Origin: Syngnathus acus
Taxonomy: Eukaryota > Chordata > Actinopteri > Syngnathiformes > Syngnathidae
Direction of reading: 5' to 3'
Assembly: GCF_901709675.1 (NCBI RefSeq)
Contig: NC_051106.1
Location: 7,266,001-7,330,000, forward strand
Length of the DNA stretch: 64,000 nt
Both the position numbers and the translations under genes were made by a program. How positions within the stretch are numbered: the first letter of the stretch is position 1; each line of letters starts with the position of its first letter. Of this stretch, positions 36,594 through 50,351 are shown in pieces. Below the pieces are notes generated by a model. That model was not told the DNA's origin. It was given only the letters and a program-made list of their open reading frames with translations, and made no database searches.

Positions 36594-37133
36594 CTCACCT
36601 AATTATGCACGCCTTTTCCTTTTCAGCAAAAAGCTTAAACTTTCAACGTATGTCAACATGCTTGCAGGAAAGTAGTATAAACACTAGAAAAGAAGGTTAG
36701 GGTTCTTTTTCAAATATGATCATGACCTCCGTTAGGAAAGGTCATGTTGAGAATTTATGATATAATTTTCTTCTAATTTACATTTCGGTCAAAATCATGA
36801 CATCGTAGACTATTGTTGAATTCAGAATAGAATTTTCTCTCGGCTAGCTAATTTTGGCTAATTTTAGCGTTGAACCAACACAATTTTGCTACATTCAGCA
36901 CCCATCTTAAAAAACTTTTTTTTTGCTGACTGAGAGCGAACACACACTTTCCAAAAAGAAGCAGCTGGCCCATTGTTTTGTCCCTGCCAGCTGTGTCTGT
37001 TTCCATAACCCCGTTTTCCTTTTGTTCTGCGACACCTCCCCGGTAAACTGCAGCACGGGGAGACAGACAGAGTTGCGTTTTACGATTTTCTTGAACTTTT
37101 GTCCTTATGAAAAGGGGGCTGCTCCACAGTACC

Positions 37134-37166
37134 AGTGTGTGTGTGTGTGTGTTTGTGTGTGTGTGT
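37134..37166. repeat. (GT)n microsatellite
   Basis: GT run with one TT interruption. Confidence 0.95.
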
Positions 37167-37909
37167 CAATATGCATGTGTGAGTGACGCTGAGGAGGAAG
37201 GCAAAGTCTGTAATCACCTAATCCAAACATACACTCGGGGGAATCTCATTACTGAACCTAACGGTTCCATTTGAACCTTATCTGGTTTCAATCAGCCGCC
37301 TCTCATTTGGGGCAAGGCGCGGAAACTCGATGCCTTTTGTCTACGTGCAGGGGGGTCTCGGTGTTTTTTTTTTTTTTTTTTGTGCGTCCTGTCTGTCACC
37401 GTCTTTTTGGCAAGCCCCAAAGTGTTTTTCGATGCGCCGCCGCGACTTCGGTGGCAGTCAAACGAGCTGCTTCTCGTCAGGCGAGCTCTCGGGTAGTAAT
37501 GAGTGACATCAGCGTGGCCACTGGGAACTCCCGCTAACCCCGCAGCCCCTCCGAGCTAACCCCCCACCCCTGAAACCCCTCATCCACATGCAAACGGACA
37601 TTAAAACGAAACCTGACCCCAGTCCTGGAATCTGCGTTTTTTTTTTCTCTTTCACCAAACACGGAATCCCGTAGCCTGTGTGGATGTGGTCCGCTTTGTG
37701 GAGGTCAGTCAGAGGTGAGCTGGATGCGACGTCAGCCCCTGAACTGCATCTCAGGAATCCCCCGGATTAAAGAACTTTATAAGAGTCGGGAGATAATCAC
37801 AGGATCTGGAATTCACAATAACAAACCGGTCATATATCTACCTGTCTCCGGCCTTCCTCCCTCACACGGCCACGGGGTCAACTGAATGGCTGCATTCCAT
37901 CAACTCTGC

Positions 37910-37931
37910 TTTTTTTTTTTTTTTTTTTTTT
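37910..37931. repeat. T22 homopolymer
   Basis: Unbroken T run; no retroposon body recognised beside it. Confidence 0.95.
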
Positions 37932-38000
37932 ATCTTTCTGGGCTTCCATTGATTTGTCTCTTAAGGATCAAATATGTTTCCAAAGGGTCTTACTGAAAAT

Positions 38001-41000
38001 ATCCTTTGGATGACTTACTGTATGTTTGACCCCTTGAGTAAAATCACTTCGATCTCCTAAACCAGAACCGGAACCCTAACCCTTCGTATCTTTGTAAGCT
38101 TTCCACAACGGTATCGAGAGTGTAGACATGGTGTGACGTGACCAAGTTCTGGCCTGCTGCCGTGTGGGAGCTAAAGTCGGAGGTCTGGCTCTTTCGAGCG
38201 CTTCCTCTGAGATTTCCCTGAGTGCCACGGGGTGCTGTTGAGCTTTAGCCATTTCTGGCTTGAATTAACAGTCGGGACCTGTGGCTTTGTGTCTGCAGGG
38301 GGGGTCAAAAGGGTCTGCTGTAGAAGGCTCCTAGGGCAGGTATGATTTACATAGCACTGTGAGAGAGTCCAGGATCTAAGTCTGTTCGGTCCCAAAAGTG
38401 CGGTGCCGCATTGTGATATGCGTTTGATTTATGAAGCCGGCATAGTCCTCCTCGCCATTGGTTGACAGCGCCATTATTTATTTTCAGTTTGTTGTGATTA
38501 TTTGCTGTCACAGCTACGGTGGAGCGATACGACTCTTGTCATCAGATCTGTGTTTCGGAGATGTTAGTTGTCCACGTACATTCAGTCGAGACACAACGGA
38601 TAATGTCCTCTTCTTCTCCGTAAGGGAAATTACCTTACAAAAAGGGCAAGGGAGAAAGCAAGCTGTTTTGTCAGAGCAAACTATAATAAATAGCCCGAGG
38701 TTGTGGGAAGAACAAATGTCTTGTCCAGAAGAAACATGAGACACAATGAGAGCTTTTTGAAAACTTGCTTGCAGATGATATATTTTATCATGTTGCTGCA
38801 GCATTCCTCAACATTTGTCATGCACTCCTTATATGGCATCTCGAGAATTAGAGCTACAGGATAAATTCAGATATTGATTCGGTATCCCCCCCAAAAAACA
38901 AAAGTCTTCCATAGCAGAGGGTTTAATTCCTGTCTCGCCACCGCATTCAAATTATTTGCTTTGGCAGCTCCGAATCGAAGGGCCGTAAACATCGACTTCC
39001 TGCACAAGTAGAGATAAATAAATTTCCCGTCATATTGACAGCAGCCAAACTGAAAAGCTATTGCTTTTAATTATTGAAGACATTGATCAGCGAGTGATTC
39101 ATTTGCCACGGATGGGTTGAAAAGCCTAATTGAGTCGCAGCGTGCAGGTGTAAAACGCCTTTTATTGGTTCATTCCATTTGGAGTGATGAGACTTCAAAA
39201 GTTGGAGATGATCATAGTAATGTCAGTCAGATAAATTGCCTTCTGCCGTGAAAAGAATGTCATCCTCAAATCTATCCAAATTGTCTTGGTCTGGCACCTG
39301 AAGAAGGCCCATGCAAGAACTGTAAGAACATGCAAACTACCACAAAGGAAAACCAGAGCTGGGATTGGAACCCAGAACCTCAGAACAGTGAATCAGATTT
39401 ACTAACCACTAGTTGACTCTGCTCTGTAAACCCTTCTTTGAACAAAAATCCCATGACCATCTATCCAAAGTCTCTAGTTGGGTGTCGAGAATGGGGGTTG
39501 GAGACCAGACCTCATCATCTCACAGAAGACAGAGATGGGAATGCGGAGATTAATGGCATTCCAAAGAGAAGACCGGGGCCTCCAGGTTGTGTCCCCGGCA
39601 CAGTTTGAGACTGCAGGGAAGAGTCAGACATTAGGACTGGAAGAAATTATGAGATAAAGAGTGAGGGTAATGGAAAAAAGAATTGAAAGAGAAGAGAGTA
39701 GAGTCGGAGGCACCACAGGAAGGAAAAGCGGGGTTATTCATTATCCGGATAGATAGATAGATCAGATGGAATGGAAGCATGCATCAGAATGAAGGCTACT
39801 ACGCTTTTGGCAATGAGGTCTACCCCAAAACCTTTTGCAGCAGGTCGAGGTGTGATGTTGGACGGATGTTGTCTTTTGAACAGTAGAACAAAAATAATCT
39901 TGAGTCGAATTCTGGGATGCCAAAAATTGAATGGGTAGATCCTTTTCATTCATAATGGAATACTCAGAAGTGTCTTTAGTTGTCACCAACATTTATCGTG
40001 AGGCATTCCAAGTGAGGCTTGTTAATGATAAGTGGAACTGCCGCTTCTGGCCGGTACTTCACCGAGCCTGGCGCACCCTCGGGCTCACTAGGGAGGAACG
40101 CTCTGCAGACCGGGGTGGTTACGGGGGAGACCCCGACCACCTGGCTGGGCCTGTCTGCTTCCAGGTGTTTATGAAGACACAGCACGTAAAGTGACAGTTT
40201 GAGCCATGCCAACTGAGTTTATCTCTGTCTTTGTTTGTCCAAAAATGTATCTCTGCTCGTCCTCTGTTTGATGCTATTTTTAATATGATGAAAGAGACAC
40301 TCTGGAGATCTGGCCTTGTGCTGTCGTGTTTCCCGGGTCTGCAGGATCTCACTCAGGAAGCACTCTAAACAGTGCCGGGCAGAAATATCGACATCCGAGC
40401 GGAGTTGTTTAATATTCCCTTTCCTCTGTAGATATGGACACGAGGGGAATATCGGTCTCTTAGGAGCCTGCCGCCGTTCCCCCCCCCCCCATAGGAACTA
40501 TCTATGTTGCAAGCGGAACTCAAACAATGACATTTCCAAAGAGACAAGAGGGGCTATTTGCAGCATTGGGTCACTTCCAAAGCATCAGGCCTCAACCTTT
40601 CAGGGCCCCAGGCTCGACTCGATCCATTTTTAGTGGCGTGCGCAGTGAAAACAAGCAACGAGCGCCGGTTTGTCTTGTACGGCTTTTGCATCATTTCCTG
40701 CCTGCTCGTTTTTTTTCTCCGCCTTTGATTACCGTCTCCGCTCGATCTGTTTCAACTATACAGTCAAAAATAAACCAACTTCCAATTGAGCCATTTGCTA
40801 ATCAGTCTTTGTGATGATAGATGGGTAGTTTATATTCTTCAGACTGATCATTTTAAGTCCCATGTATTTGGGGATGGCAAGAGAAGAATATCAACCAGAA
40901 ATTCTCTGGACCCTCAAGCAGTTGGCGGGATTTCTGAGATACAAGTGCCTGAGCAGTTTTCCATATCTGGTCGGGGATGAGAGCATGACGTGGAGCCAAA

Positions 41001-42100
41001 GTGTCAGCTAAATGTCAAGGAATTAATAAGGGCACGGTCACGAATTCAACGTTTCCTAGTCGGCCCAAGTCCATGTGAGATGCACGCGGGGCCTCTCCAA
41101 ACAGCCGCAGTAGGACTCTAAGCATTCTGTATTTACTGTAGGCCTCTGTTTGAGCTTGTGCCATGCAACACTCTGGCCTGCTGAGAGAGAAGATTGTTGA
41201 GACTTGTAGCTGGGAGGGGCGGGAACAAGCGAGCCATTGTAAGTCACTCCGCTGGGTTATTATTGTCTCCACTTACCGACACAATACTTCTCTCTTGACT
41301 TATGTTGAAAAATACACATACAACATACAGAATGGGGCAAATGACATAGATTCAACCTTTGACCCCCAAAACTCCTCTGCCTTGTTGACTTTAGATCTAG
41401 AGGATCAGTGGGCCAGATGGTCTTTGGGGAAAGGGGGGACTCCCTGGAACACGCAGGACGAATCAGAGCACCTGTGATCGTTTGGACATACTGGAAGTGT
41501 GGACATCAGACCATTTGTCTGAGATCAGGAGAAGGGGGAGCAGAGGATCCTCAGGGTCTTATTCCCCAGAATATCCTTGGAATTAGGACTCTCCAATCTC
41601 TGTCCTTGCATGGACTTGTCAGACTATTTATTGAACACCCAGTACTTCCTCCCCTGAGGTTTTTGGTTGAGCAGGTGCAATGTTGCGGCCTACATTACAA
41701 CATTAACAGGATATGTCCAGGCCACAAGTCTAGGCCCAGCGGCAAAGTGATACGAAATACTTTAACTGCTGTTTGGGTGTCGGAGAAATATTAGTTTTAG
41801 GTCAGAGTCCATGAATACTCCAAAGCGCCACAGGGTCTGAAAAATAGTGTAATGTTGATGGGAATTCCATCACGGCTCGATTGGACATGCGGTCTCTAAA
41901 CTGTCTCATGGTTCTGAAACAGTCCATCGGTTAACCCAACATGTTTGACCACCACCACAATTCCCTGATAAAGTCCTGTTCTTAAGTTCAAGCGGTCATT
42001 TGGAGTTCGATCCGAATCTTAAACCTTTTCAAATGACCCCGTCCGATGGATGTGATACGCAGTCGTCCCCAACCTTGTTCATCTTGACTCTCTCTGATGA
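38001..42100. other. Intergenic stretch with unusual composition, no gene recognised
   Basis: Fewer homopolymer runs and homeodomain words than its neighbours; many AGG/CCT-type words. Includes one dispersed repeat (39325-39412). The 128-codon frame at 41408-41794 has no recognised homology. Confidence 0.4.
39325..39412 (-). mobile_element. Second, more diverged copy of the 8028-8112 repeat
   Basis: AGAACATGCAAACTACCAC, then GGGATTGGAACCCAGAACCT and TTACTAACCACTAGT, in the same order as the 8.0-kb copy, with substitutions throughout. Confidence 0.65.
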
Positions 42101-42570
42101 TGACAGGTAAATGACCTCCGTAAGCGCCGGTGCTGTCACTCGACTGTCATAAATGCCCCCGCCCAGCCATTGAAACCACAAAAGCAACATGCATATTTAT
42201 GATTGCCCGTAAACACTGGCCTTTACGTCACACCGGCAGTCATGTGTGCACCTCACCGTGACACTCATATCCCGCCCTCAAGAGCCACGACGGCACATAG
42301 ACGTCAAAGAGAATGCCAGTCGTTGTCAAAGTCTACATGCTGGATTCCATCAAGGCACGAGGAATACTCATTAATCTTCCCAGTGGGAGGAGGTGGTCCA
42401 AACGGGAGCGTGGCTATTTCATCTTGTATTGCTTCAGCTGAGATCTAAAGTGAACGTCGAGGCTCGGGCCCGATGATGACGACGTGAGCGATCCTAACCT
42501 GTCAGGTACATGCAGGAGTGATTCCGAGGAACTCTTGATGACGAGTGTACAATGAGTCCAGACATGTCGC

Positions 42571-42580
42571 TGATTGACAG
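42571..42580 (+). promoter_or_regulatory. PBX-MEIS/PREP composite site TGATTGACAG
   Basis: Exact match to the known decamer bound by PBX with MEIS or PREP. Lies in a stretch (42440-42660) without repeats. Confidence 0.5.
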
Positions 42581-43600
42581 CTTCACTGCCCTGCCAAAGC
42601 CATAATCCTGGAAGAATGGCAGACATTAAGCCTGTGCGCACTCGTCTAATGGCAACACAAAAACAGCATTCAGATTCCTCGCTAGAGAAAATATTGTTAC
42701 GGCAATAATAGAGCGCTAAGAAATGTCGACTATTAATCGCTGGGTACCGCTTTGTGTTTTTCAAAAATATAATATTTGTATGCGAATACTTTTCAGTCGG
42801 TGTCGTGTAAATGTGCCGTTAGCCTTGATAGTACTTCTACAGCCCCGCCAGTCGGATGGTGTTAATAGGCAGGGACGCGTTCATCCAAACAATAAGCCAC
42901 AACTGGTGTGAAATCCTTTTTAGTCCCATGTGAGGTGCACCCGTTATTCTCACCACGCCTCGGGCCATCTTTCATCTTGGCCGTGTTGCCCCGTGTCACT
43001 GTTGGCTTCCCTTGGCAGAGCTGTCAGACTTCCTGTATTCCTCCGTGAATGATACAATGGTGCAGGCAGACAACTCACCTCTAATTGGTTGTGTGTCATT
43101 TTTCTTTTCCTCTTGGTCGCTATCCTACGTACAGTTGATTGTGATTCATGGTTGGAAATGCTGACAAACGCTGGAACGTGTCACCGCGTGCTCCAGTCGA
43201 TGCAACCGTTTTACGAACGCAAATAACCTTTGACTCGTATCTCCTGGTGAAAAGCGGCGCAGTCCTACCTTGAACGGCGGGTTAAACTCACCAAACTCCT
43301 CCCCTGAAAGGTCGGGCAATAACGGAGACATTTGTGAAAGATGCTTCCTGAGCGTTAATGTATTGACAAAATGTGTTTCCTTGCTTCGTCACATTTCACA
43401 TAACCCGGTGACATTGGTGTCATGGAGAAGTTCGGACAACACAGCTGACGTGACTGGAGTGTAACGCTACTTCTCTGTGAACAAATGAGGTGCGGCTTAG
43501 ACTAGCTAGCGTTCTTTGTGAATGGCGTTTGACACAGCATCGCAAAAATGATGTTGAAGTTCAGCCAATTCTTTTAAAAAAACAAAACACTTTCCTTAGT

Positions 43601-43840
43601 ATTGCTGCTGCGATTTAGTTTGTATTTTTTTTCCAAGGTATTTATGTATTTCTTTCGTCAACACAAGCAATCAGTGAGCTAGCTAGCAAGTTAGATAATT
43701 CATCTCTGGCTAATCTGGGTAAAACAATCTATTTTTTAGCCTTATTATTGCGATTTAATAAGCAGTTATTTTTTTCAAGGTCCTCTTTCCATGTATATTT
43801 CCTGTAACAAAAAAGCAATAAGTTAGCTAGCTAGTTAGCT
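43601..43840. repeat. Diverged tandem duplication, two units of about 142 bases
   Basis: GCGATTTA, then CCAAGG or TCAAGG, then ATGTAT, AGCAAT and finally AGCTAGC...AGTTAG occur in order at 43610-43694 and again at 43750-43838 (offsets 140 to 144). Both units end in a GCTAGC-type block. Confidence 0.55.
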
Positions 43841-46800
43841 ATTTTTTCAATCAATCCATTAGCTATGTACCTAGCTAGCCAATTCAGAAATGGGCACCAC
43901 CGCGCAAAGCTGACAAAAGGGAAGACCCTTTTCCGGAGCTGCCTTCACAAATGGGTATTTATCCTTCTAGGTTCGAAATGATTGGCAGGTGTTTTGGAAT
44001 GCGTCAAAGGTTACGGATGCATCACACAGATCTATGCTAATCGTAGCCTCTAGTAAGCAGCACCTGACAGGAGGAGCCTTTGCTCGGAATGAATAGTTGA
44101 CATGTTTTCCGGAGGAAAAAAAAATAAAACAGCCTGCCCAGCGCATTATTTCTCCTGAAGCCAATCCTCAGTAAGTGTTGAAAGGATTTTGATTGCCTGC
44201 AAAAGTATTCAATGCGCGGCAAATATTTTGGACACTGCTCATGGTTTCCAGGGTTTCTTGCTAAACCAAGCAGAACAAAATCAACCGAGCCGGCGGTGCG
44301 GAAAGAGGGGAAACAATATTGACCTTTTTTTTTTTTTTCAAGATTATTTTTGAGAAGCTCCGTGTCCGATGAATTTGCTGTTATTCACATCAGAAGAGAA
44401 GACTCTCTTGGATAAAACGTAGCCGTATTACTGTAATGAACTGTAAGCATCTGCCCCACGGTCTTTAAAGGGATTACTGCAACAATACAACATCGTCTTT
44501 GTCAGCACTTAAGGTCTATATAGTCGTGCCTCAGGTTATCCCTTTTTCCAGAAAGGAGGGATTGGCCCATTTTAAAGATATATATTTTTATTTCATCCTC
44601 CCGAAACACTCTTATACTTCTCATCACATTAACACCTCAGTTGCACTCCAACGCAAAACACGTTTCGTAATGGGATTAGTCGGAGGGAAAGTTGCTGTTT
44701 TTCCAGCAGTAAAACTTGACATTGTGTCTTTTTTAATCACATCTAATCCGACAAAAAGGCTGTAAAGGAATTTATTTTTTCTGCTAATAAATATCCTTTT
44801 GACAATGATGCGACGGTTTTAGAGGTTGCCGCACAATGAGGGTGAGGGACAACCCCGCCCTCCCCCAACCCCCTCGCGTCCTTCCAGATGTTCTCGTGTG
44901 ACTTCCTCCCCATCTGCCAGCCTTCGTCGCTTAATCGATAGGAGGTCCATTTGCCGTATCGTACGGTGGCATCGAGGCAAACGGCGGATGGTATGATATG
45001 ATAACCCGAGGGCGAGGGACACAGGGGGGAGAACTTTACACTAATCGATACAGCCCGTGAAGAGGATTCCTAAAATCTTTCAGAATGGAGATGTAAACGT
45101 TCTACACTCCTGGCATGTTCAATGCAAGAAAAAAAAAAGATGACTGTCCATCATCATTTTTCTTTTTGGGTCTTCTTATGGGTCACAATGTCCCGTCCCT
45201 GGATGGTAGCGGTGATATGAGCCGCCATGACATCACTGTATTCGAGTGGCCGGTGAGAACCAGAGAGGGGTCCTTCCTGGGGTCTCGTACATTACTCTGC
45301 CATCTCCTCTTTAAGGCATCCTTCTGCTTCCTAAACATGGATTTAATACCCTCATTAATGATATATGACAAGAGGGGCGATCAATGCGGGGCTGCGAGTT
45401 CTGGTTTGTGTGTATTCAAAGTCCCAGCATTGCCTTAAATGCGCACATGATGTTGCGTAAAAACCGGGCCGAGAATCAAGGTTCAAGTTTTGAGAGGTAA
45501 AACTCAAGCATCCACTCGACCCTCTGTGACCCCGATCCGAGATCAAAGTTTGGATTTGATTGCCCGCCAGCACTGGCCTGTTGAGCAGCCGCCGCGACGA
45601 CCACTCGCCGCTTTATTTTTCTTATTAGATTGCTCTCCCGGAATTCCATTTTTATCCGCACAGATCTGGCCAGTGAATCACCATTAAAAGGGGCCCATCA
45701 AACTGTCAGGCCATGCGGTGCGCAGGTGTCCGTAAACCAACTGTAAACAAGAGCAGTCCGGCTGAATAATGGAAATCCAGACCGGTTTTATGTTGTTTGA
45801 GTCAACTTGAAAAGATTCATCATGTGATGAAGAAAAATGGAAAGAAGAAAAAAAAAAAAGAAGCAGTAGAGATGGAAAGTCTTCTTTTCGCCAATCACCA
45901 GCTAAGCTTTGTTTTCCGGCTCTGAATGAAGCACTTTGTGCCGAGCTCAGCGGTGACTTCTAAAAACATCTTCCAATCTGCCGCTTTTCTTCGATTAGCC
46001 TTTCTCCATAATTTCTCCACTACTTTTTCTTGTTCTTATTATTTTACTTGACGGCAGACAATTGCCCACTGGTCTCTATTCCCCCAAGGTCACGCCGAAC
46101 CAGACAGCGAGTGAATGGACTTGGCCAAGAAAAACAAATGCACACCATCGTGTAGTTGTCACGCGCTCCACTAACACGCTGGAAGACCCGCTGCTCACTC
46201 GCCTTTTTTTTTTTATTTGCAAATAAATTACCCCCAAGCAGTGCGTGCACATAAATTATGTCGCACATAAAGTGAACTAAAAGGGGCACTCTTCATGATT
46301 TTACAAAATTGAGTGACATCATCCCTCCATTATATTCCTGCATAAGATTTATGTAATATTGTCTTAAAAGCTTAAAAGTGAGAGCAAAAAAAAGTTTGAC
46401 TAAGTTGCGATTTATGATGTGAACTTTCTAAACACTAGTCGAAAAACAATGTGCTCTATGTGATCTATTCATGCAGCTAAGACAGGCTAATGTTAGCATT
46501 TATGAATTTGAGCATTGAGGATGACGACTTTCAGATTCAGGGCAACACAGGATGATGTAAGAGATCATGGTGGCATCACATGGGACTTTTCCTGCTCGGC
46601 ACTTTGCCCGGTCCGTTGGCTCCGGAGGCCAGCGGCCTGATTGCTGCGCCGGGATCCAGCCGCAGCGCGTTTTCATTAGGAAGCGGGCCGAGATCATCCG
46701 AGAAGGTTCCGGCCCATTTATACATTTGAAACAGTAGAGGAGGAGGGGGGGGGGGATCTTTGGGTTTATTTTGAAAGAGAAGAACCTTGTTGAACAAGCA

Positions 46801-47891
46801 TGAGAGCATTATTGAATGAATACTTTGGATCATCTCCACCTCATTCTACTTTTTTCTTCTCTGCGGACAATTTTCCTGCAATTTGGGATAAATTGTTTGT
46901 AAAATCCCTGTCGCTGCTTCCACTGGGAATCCTTTGACAATCGCTTAAGCTAGCAGGGATGAAGATCCTCTCAATGACATCATCAGTTTCCCGTTTCAGA
47001 CACATGCTTTTGATCTCCATCATAAGCGCTCGGGTAAAAATACATTTTCACTCTACGACTGCAAAAGTAAAGTTTGTACGTGATACTGAAAGTGGCAACG
47101 TTTGACGAATATGATACGTGCCCAGCTAGTTGACCCGCTGGAGGTGTTTATTACCACCGAGGCCTTTGCTCGTGCAGGAAAGCAAATCTGCTCAGGTCGG
47201 TTTCCACACTAGTTAATATTTTATCGTGCATAGTGGTGTAATGACGCATATTGATTTTGCACCCTCTCTTATCGACGCAGCTGCAAAATGCTAATCGTGT
47301 ACCGCGCGCTCACGGACACATCATTAGGTACACGTACTATACAATTCAATGCCTGTACAACTAAAGCTTACAGATCTAGTACTTCTTCTCTGCCATTGCC
47401 CTCAAACTATTCCATCATCTTTTGTTCACACGCCAGCGTGTAATTCAGTCACCTGTTCATAACTTGCAAGGCGCCGGGCTCACACGAATTGCCTTTGTGG
47501 AGGAGACAATGACAACTATGGGAGACTTTTCACAAGCACGTCGCGCCCTTCTTGACAGCTTTTTGTTTACACTTTCATTACATCTCCTCTATATTATCTG
47601 ATACCTACACGCTGAGTCCAATCTGGCCGTCCCGTGCTACACCGGGCACCGGAGAGAGGTTCTTATATTACAGCCCATGAATCAAGGCAAAATGAAATGC
47701 ACTCCAGTTGCTTTCAGATGGTATTAATAAGTGCTAGAGGTCTGTGGACACAAGGGGGACAAAAAAAAAACAAAGAAAACGCATTACATGTAATCTTAGC
47801 ATCTGATTTGTTGCTCCCCAGATTTTTTAAAACAGACACTGTCATCTATGTAGGACTTTTAACACTTAAATATGATTTGCATACTTTGTTG

Positions 47892-48080
47892 GGTGATGCT
47901 GTTTTGGTTAGCAACAGAGTTGCATTGTAGACCAGTCTCATTAATTTAATCCAAGATGCATGTTTTGATAGGTGTTGCTGTTTTGGTTAGCAATAGAATG
48001 ACTAGTTAAAAGTAAGATCATTGTTCATTTGATCCCAAATACGTTTTGATAGGTGCTGCTATTTTGGTTATCGGTAGAGT
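47892..48080. repeat. About 80-bp tandem repeat, roughly 2.4 units
   Basis: The block GGTG(A/T/C)TGCTGTTTTGGTTAGC recurs at 47892, 47971 and 48052 (periods 79 and 81), each preceded by a TTTTGATAG- or TTTGTTGG-like stretch. Units have diverged by point changes. A related single unit lies at 23192-23265. Confidence 0.7.
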
Positions 48081-48964
48081 TTGCTTTTATTTATCTGAAG
48101 TGGATGGTGCACCCAGCAATGAGGTGTTTTTGGGAGTATGAGCAGTCGATGTAAATAAAGAAATAAAGTCCAAGTTGATTTAAGCATTTCATTTTCCCGG
48201 TGTCGGTTGAAGCAAGATTGACTTTCTGCGTCTCCCCCTTTATTGCGGTCCGTGTTCCATTGACATCTCAATTGTAAAAAAAATGATATCCCATCGCCTG
48301 TCCTCCCGAGATCAAATCAATTTTCCAGTGTTGGATGTCCGTCGCCGGAGCAGAATCCATTATGGTCAAACCGAGCCGGCTCGAAGCATTTAACTTGCAC
48401 GTTAACAGGTCCGCAGACAGTTGCTCTCAAGTGAGAAGATGCATCAAGTTTTAATACTCCGAAAGCCGCAGAAACCACTGAAAGATTAGTCGCTCCCGTG
48501 ACTTGACACTTATGACTTGTGGCTTTTAAACACAGGCGGCCATGAATGTGAACGTTGGGATTTGTCTTGAGTGCTTGGTTGGTGGCGTTGTTAGCTGCTT
48601 GTTCCCGCTTGGATGTGTAGGAAGTGCATCCATCTGCAGTTTGGGGGGTGGCTGGTGCTGAAAAACAAAATTGCCTCTTCCTTCCTTCCAACTTTGACCT
48701 TGGTACAAGCAGTGACAACTGATAAGCGCATCTGGATATGTGAGGATGTCCCCGCCGCGTCTTCCTTCGAATGTCGCACGTTGGCAAAACTCAGAGTTGT
48801 GTGCTTCTGCACTTTCGTCTTTCTCACTTTTTTACGCCCACCGGCGGGAAATTGGCGTCAAAATTATGGTTATCCGTTCTGCCTCTTTCCAAATCGCATT
48901 ATGACATAACTTCCTCGTCCCTTTTCGGCACAACGGACTTCCTGCAGTTCACGTTTAAGTCTCA

Positions 48965-48982
48965 CCTGCCCCCTAGTGCCAC
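48965..48982 (-). promoter_or_regulatory. CTCF-like site
   Basis: The minus strand reads GTGGCACTAGGGGGCAGG, one base off the CTCF core CCACTAGGGGGCAG. Confidence 0.45.
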
Positions 48983-50351
48983 ATTTCACCATTATGAAAC
49001 ACACATATACATATAAATATAAATAAATAAATATGCTGGGAATAGAAAATAGAAACTCATGCCTCTATGCAAGGGCCCAAGCACAAAATTGGAGCCAGTT
49101 ATATTTTGATATGACAAGTGTCCGCACACTTGACAGCAATTAAACCAGCGTCTTTTTCAAGATTTGCTTTTTGGATATTCTTTCTTTCAACTTGTAAGCG
49201 CCTGTAAAGTTTTCTTAAACAAAGAGACCGCCACACTCTTTGCACTCGTCGCTCGCTCTGCTGCAAGTGTTGAAATAGTTACATGCGCTCTGTGGTTGGT
49301 TCTGTGATGGGAAAAAAACAAACTAAACAAAAAAAACGCTGGTTTGGCAGAGGAATTTGGAAGTTCAGAAGACCTGCCATGACGAGCTGTGACTAGAAAC
49401 TCCAGAAGTGGCAGCGATAAGATCTCATAAAAGTTGTATTTTGTGAAGAGATGCACACCACAAAAAAACTACATTTATATAGTGACAATAATATTCTTCA
49501 AAACGCCTTCTGAACTGTAATTGCCCCCGTCGTCTGTTTTCAACTTCAGACAAGAGACCGTTAAGCATTGTGAGGCGCTAACAAAGGAGCTAACGCTCAA
49601 GGCCCAGCGTGAGGACAATGGCACGTCACCAATCAGTCGCGGCGGCGGGACACGGGCATTCGATAATGACCTGGCACTTCCCGCGTTTGTAGACGTGCGC
49701 TGTCTTTGTACCTCCGCTCTATTATCCATTCTACGCCGTGGCCCGCAGCCATTCGCACCAGCTCAAGTTGTGGCCGCAGATCAGATGTGGAACAGGAGGC
49801 TTCAAAAGCTTCAAAGCCAAGCTCGCTCAGAGCGCCTCGTAAATTAGCACGGCTACATATGCACGTGCTCGTCGTGCCCACGGGTCATGAGCCAGTCCAA
49901 AGACAACGGTGAAGACTTTTTTTGTGGATAAATAAGAATTTATTCTCCATCAAGTATGACTATTTTTCTTCATATTAACACATCTTAGGAGCTTTGAGTT
50001 TTTTTTATTAAAAAAACAAGTTCTTATTAAATTATGACCTAGCATGGTCATGACAAGGTGCTGGAAATTTGCTCTTCCAGCAAGTTCTTGTTTCCACGCC
50101 TATTTGTCGCATTTAACAGTTAACGGGAGGGAGTGGAAGTCATCACCTGACAGATTTGTATTGATCTTTTCCGGCCACGCTGTCAAAAGGTAGCCGTGCC
50201 AAATAAGCCAGCTTGTTGTCCAGTGGCCAGCTGATCTGTCAAGTGGGCTGTCTTCTAAAGGGCATTCCCCATCCATCCTGACAGTAATGGTGGAGGTCAA
50301 AAACAAACAAGTCCATCATAGCGCCCCCCCAAAAAAAAAAACGTAGTGTGC

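Larger units (their letters stand above)
31520..38000. other. Intergenic, mixed repeat-free blocks and simple repeats
   Basis: Candidate element-like blocks at 32030-32280, 33420-33660 and 35600-36120, separated by AT-rich and simple-repeat DNA. No gene recognised. Confidence 0.45.
42101..47890. other. Intergenic
   Basis: Holds the PBX-MEIS site at 42571, the 142-base duplication at 43.6 kb and a C/G-rich stretch at 44820-45040. No gene recognised. Confidence 0.5.

Noticed and set aside
41408-41794. 128-codon plus-strand frame
   Set aside because: Looks moderately protein-like but I recognise no family and no splice context supports it.
48317-48787. 156-codon minus-strand frame
   Set aside because: No domain, no hydrophobic or repeat pattern, overlapping open frames on both strands; most likely chance.
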